Origin: JBBIVP01 sp037439705 [NCBI: bacterium]
Lineage (GTDB): Bacteria > JBBIVP01
Direction of reading: 5' to 3'
Assembly (NCBI GenBank): GCA_037439705.1
Contig: JBBIVP010000090.1
Coordinates: 1 to 8,449, forward strand
DNA length: 8,449 bases
Below, in pieces: positions 6,790 through 8,449 of this stretch. Under the pieces are notes generated by a model. The model did not search any database, was not told the origin of the DNA, and saw nothing but the letters and a program-made list of their open reading frames with translations. Made by a program: the position numbers and the translations under genes. Numbering within the stretch: position 1 is the stretch's first letter; every line of letters begins with the position of its first letter.

Positions 6790-8429
6790 CTTTTTTCCCT
6801 CAATTTTTTTATCCTTTCATCGTATATCACAGCCTCTTTCATTTTTCCCTCATATCTCAAAATCATACTCATTGCTCCGTTTGCTGCTAAATGATAAGGA
6901 GAAAGCCTCAAAACTTCAAGAAGAATTTTCTTAGCAGAATCTATTTCCCCCATTTTCATCTTTGTCTCTGCCAGATTATAAAGCGCCACAAAATTGCCAT
7001 TAAAGAGTTTTAAACATTTTCTGTAATACTTCTCTGCAAGTTTTGTTTCACCCTTTACTCCATAAAAGTTTCCCAAGTAGTAATAGTCTTTATAAAAAAT
7101 CAGGTCAAAAAGAAATTTTCTGGAAATTTGAATTGATGCCTCAGCGGAATATGGATTTGGATTTTTCAAAAATTTCATATAAACGGATGTGAGCTTTATT
7201 CTCACAAAAAGAGAAATAACACAAAGAACCGCAAATACAAGTCCTGAAAAAAGAAATACCCAGGGATTCAGTTTTATTTTGTAAATAATCCGGGAATCCG
7301 AAAAGGTAATGATTGAAAGAGCAAAACAAAGCGTGGCGGGATTCCTTAACGGGTAATCAATGAGGGAAATGAGGAAAATTGTAATATAAGAGAGAAGAAG
7401 AAACCTTGAGCTTTCATCCTTTTTTCTGAAAAGCAAAAAAGCTCCGTATCCAATCATCACAAGAAATATGACTCCGCCAAAAATCCCTGTTTCTACGAAA
7501 TTTGAAATTATATCGTTGTGAGCATTTTCCACAAATTGAACCTGATATTTTGAGGTAATCAGAAATGCAGTTTCATCGGACCAGAAAAATGGAAAAGCTG
7601 AAGGAAAGGCCGAAAGCCCGCATCCCGAAAGCGGATGAGTTTTTAAAATGCTTAGAGAATCCAGCCAGAGAAGAAGTCTGATTCTGTTAGGTTCGTAGGA
7701 TGGATCAAGTGTTTTCTTCAAAGCGGATTTAAAAGAGGGTGTTAAAAGGATAACGAGCAGAAAGGGGATGAAAAAGATAGAATTTTTTAGACTCTTCTGG
7801 AAAAGTATCGATGCAAAAAATGCAAAAATGCTCCCGAACACGCCAGCCCTTGAACCGCTTAAAAAAGAAATTCCTGTAAAAAATAATCCTCCCGGAAGGG
7901 AAAATGAAAAGGGAAAGAATAAAAATATGAGGGGTATAGATGAAGCAACAAGATGGGAAAATGGATTTCTGTGCCCAATAGCAAAGTTTATCATAGAAGT
8001 ACCATACGCATCCTTTGGAAGTTCTTTTATTCCAGTTATGTGAAAAATCCACTGAAGATATCCTCCAACAACTACCACAAAAACGGATAAAAGTATATAT
8101 TTAAAAATAACCTCTTTTTTTCCATCGTTAAAAAGAGCTATTGAAAATGCAAAAAGTCCCAGAAGGGAAATAAGTCCTTCAATCGTTTTTGAAACAGAAT
8201 AAGAATTGAAAATGGAGATAAAGGACAAAAGAATAAAAAGAACAAAAAAAAGATGAAAGAGGCTGAATTTTAATTCTCCATTTTTTTTCAGCACAAAAAA
8301 CAGGTATAAAAATGATATACCAGGCAGAAAATACCATTTAGCCCTGTATGTGAATTCAAAGGCACCCGGGATAAAAAGCAAAACAGCGGAAAAAGCGAAA
8401 AGGAAAAGAAAAATTCTATCCCCTCTCAC
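6786..8429 (-). CDS. O-antigen ligase/polymerase-like membrane protein (Wzy/WaaL fold) with C-terminal TPRs
   Basis: This 547-residue polytopic membrane protein probably joins or polymerises undecaprenyl-linked glycan on the outer face of the cytoplasmic membrane. About eleven or twelve hydrophobic segments run from residue 5 to 409. Family landmarks are SGSRAGVFG (191-199), the stretch RIRLLLWLDSLSILKTHPLSGCGLSAF (249-275 region, the R...LW...HPL.G.G pattern of the ligase domain), and ENAHNDIISNFVETGIFGG (301-319). The soluble tail (about 440-547) contains roughly three tetratricopeptide repeats (449-479, 482-512, 516-546), likely for protein contacts. The chosen start is GTG at 8429, because a TGA in another frame overlaps it as GTGA, the same kind of junction seen elsewhere in this window. 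The frame stays open to the right edge, however, so a longer protein is possible. Ligase, polymerase and oligosaccharyltransferase members share this fold and cannot be told apart here. Confidence 0.87.
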   Translation of the reverse strand: MRGDRIFLFLFAFSAVLLFIPGAFEFTYRAKWYFLPGISFLYLFFVLKKNGELKFSLFHLFFVLFILLSFISIFNSYSVSKTIEGLISLLGLFAFSIALFNDGKKEVIFKYILLSVFVVVVGGYLQWIFHITGIKELPKDAYGTSMINFAIGHRNPFSHLVASSIPLIFLFFPFSFSLPGGLFFTGISFLSGSRAGVFGSIFAFFASILFQKSLKNSIFFIPFLLVILLTPSFKSALKKTLDPSYEPNRIRLLLWLDSLSILKTHPLSGCGLSAFPSAFPFFWSDETAFLITSKYQVQFVENAHNDIISNFVETGIFGGVIFLVMIGYGAFLLFRKKDESSRFLLLSYITIFLISLIDYPLRNPATLCFALSIITFSDSRIIYKIKLNPWVFLFSGLVFAVLCVISLFVRIKLTSVYMKFLKNPNPYSAEASIQISRKFLFDLIFYKDYYYLGNFYGVKGETKLAEKYYRKCLKLFNGNFVALYNLAETKMKMGEIDSAKKILLEVLRLSPYHLAANGAMSMILRYEGKMKEAVIYDERIKKLREKR

Positions 8430-8449
8430 CCTGATACCTGTAAACCTGC
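8426..8449 (-). CDS. Possible C-terminal end of an upstream gene (edge fragment)
   Basis: In one minus-strand frame the last 24 bases read AGLQVSG followed by TGA, and that TGA overlaps the GTG start of the ligase-like gene as GTGA. A second frame would end QVYRYQGERG with a TAG at about 8416-8418. The first is favoured only because 4-base overlaps recur in this window. Nothing can be said about function. Confidence 0.25.
   Translation of the reverse strand, partial: AGLQVSG

Overview
This is an AT-rich bacterial chromosome segment, all housekeeping and cell-surface genes. Its proteins are rich in Lys, Glu and Ile, and its adenosylhomocysteinase is of the short type found in archaea and Thermotoga. 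Together these suggest an uncultured, possibly thermophilic bacterium, but I cannot name the phylum. There is no rRNA gene, CRISPR array, insertion sequence or phage gene.

Layout. (1) Positions 4550 to 1 on the minus strand hold a tightly packed five-gene operon: metK (SAM synthetase), ahcY (S-adenosylhomocysteinase), rsmD (16S rRNA m2G966 methyltransferase), coaD (phosphopantetheine adenylyltransferase) and a class I aspartate-type aminotransferase cut by the window's left edge. Neighbouring reading frames overlap, abut or lie 2 bases apart, and ahcY and rsmD use TTG and GTG starts. (2) The non-coding region 4551-4727 carries two divergent sigma70-like promoters. One fires left into metK and has a perfect palindrome at its predicted start point. 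The other fires right into a CAT-anticodon tRNA. A GC-richer patch between them resembles a degraded dispersed repeat. (3) The tRNA is followed 16 bases later by a gene for a small, very acidic protein of unknown function, apparently on the same transcript. (4) A 156-base gap without a clear terminator separates this gene from a convergent minus-strand pair. That pair is an O-antigen ligase/polymerase-like membrane protein with C-terminal TPRs, followed by a full-length polyprenyl glycosylphosphotransferase.

How the genes work together. MetK makes SAM, RsmD is one of the enzymes that spends it, and AhcY removes the inhibitory product SAH, so half of an activated-methyl cycle sits beside one of its consumers. 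CoaD and the aminotransferase are general metabolism and appear to be co-expressed by position. The glycosylphosphotransferase and the Wzy/WaaL-like protein are the first and a late step of surface polysaccharide assembly on undecaprenyl phosphate, and they are probably the tail of a larger locus beyond the right edge.

I do not see a clearly new biological system. The items most worth checking are the palindrome over the metK start point, the tRNA plus acidic-protein dicistron, and the repeat-like patch between the divergent promoters.
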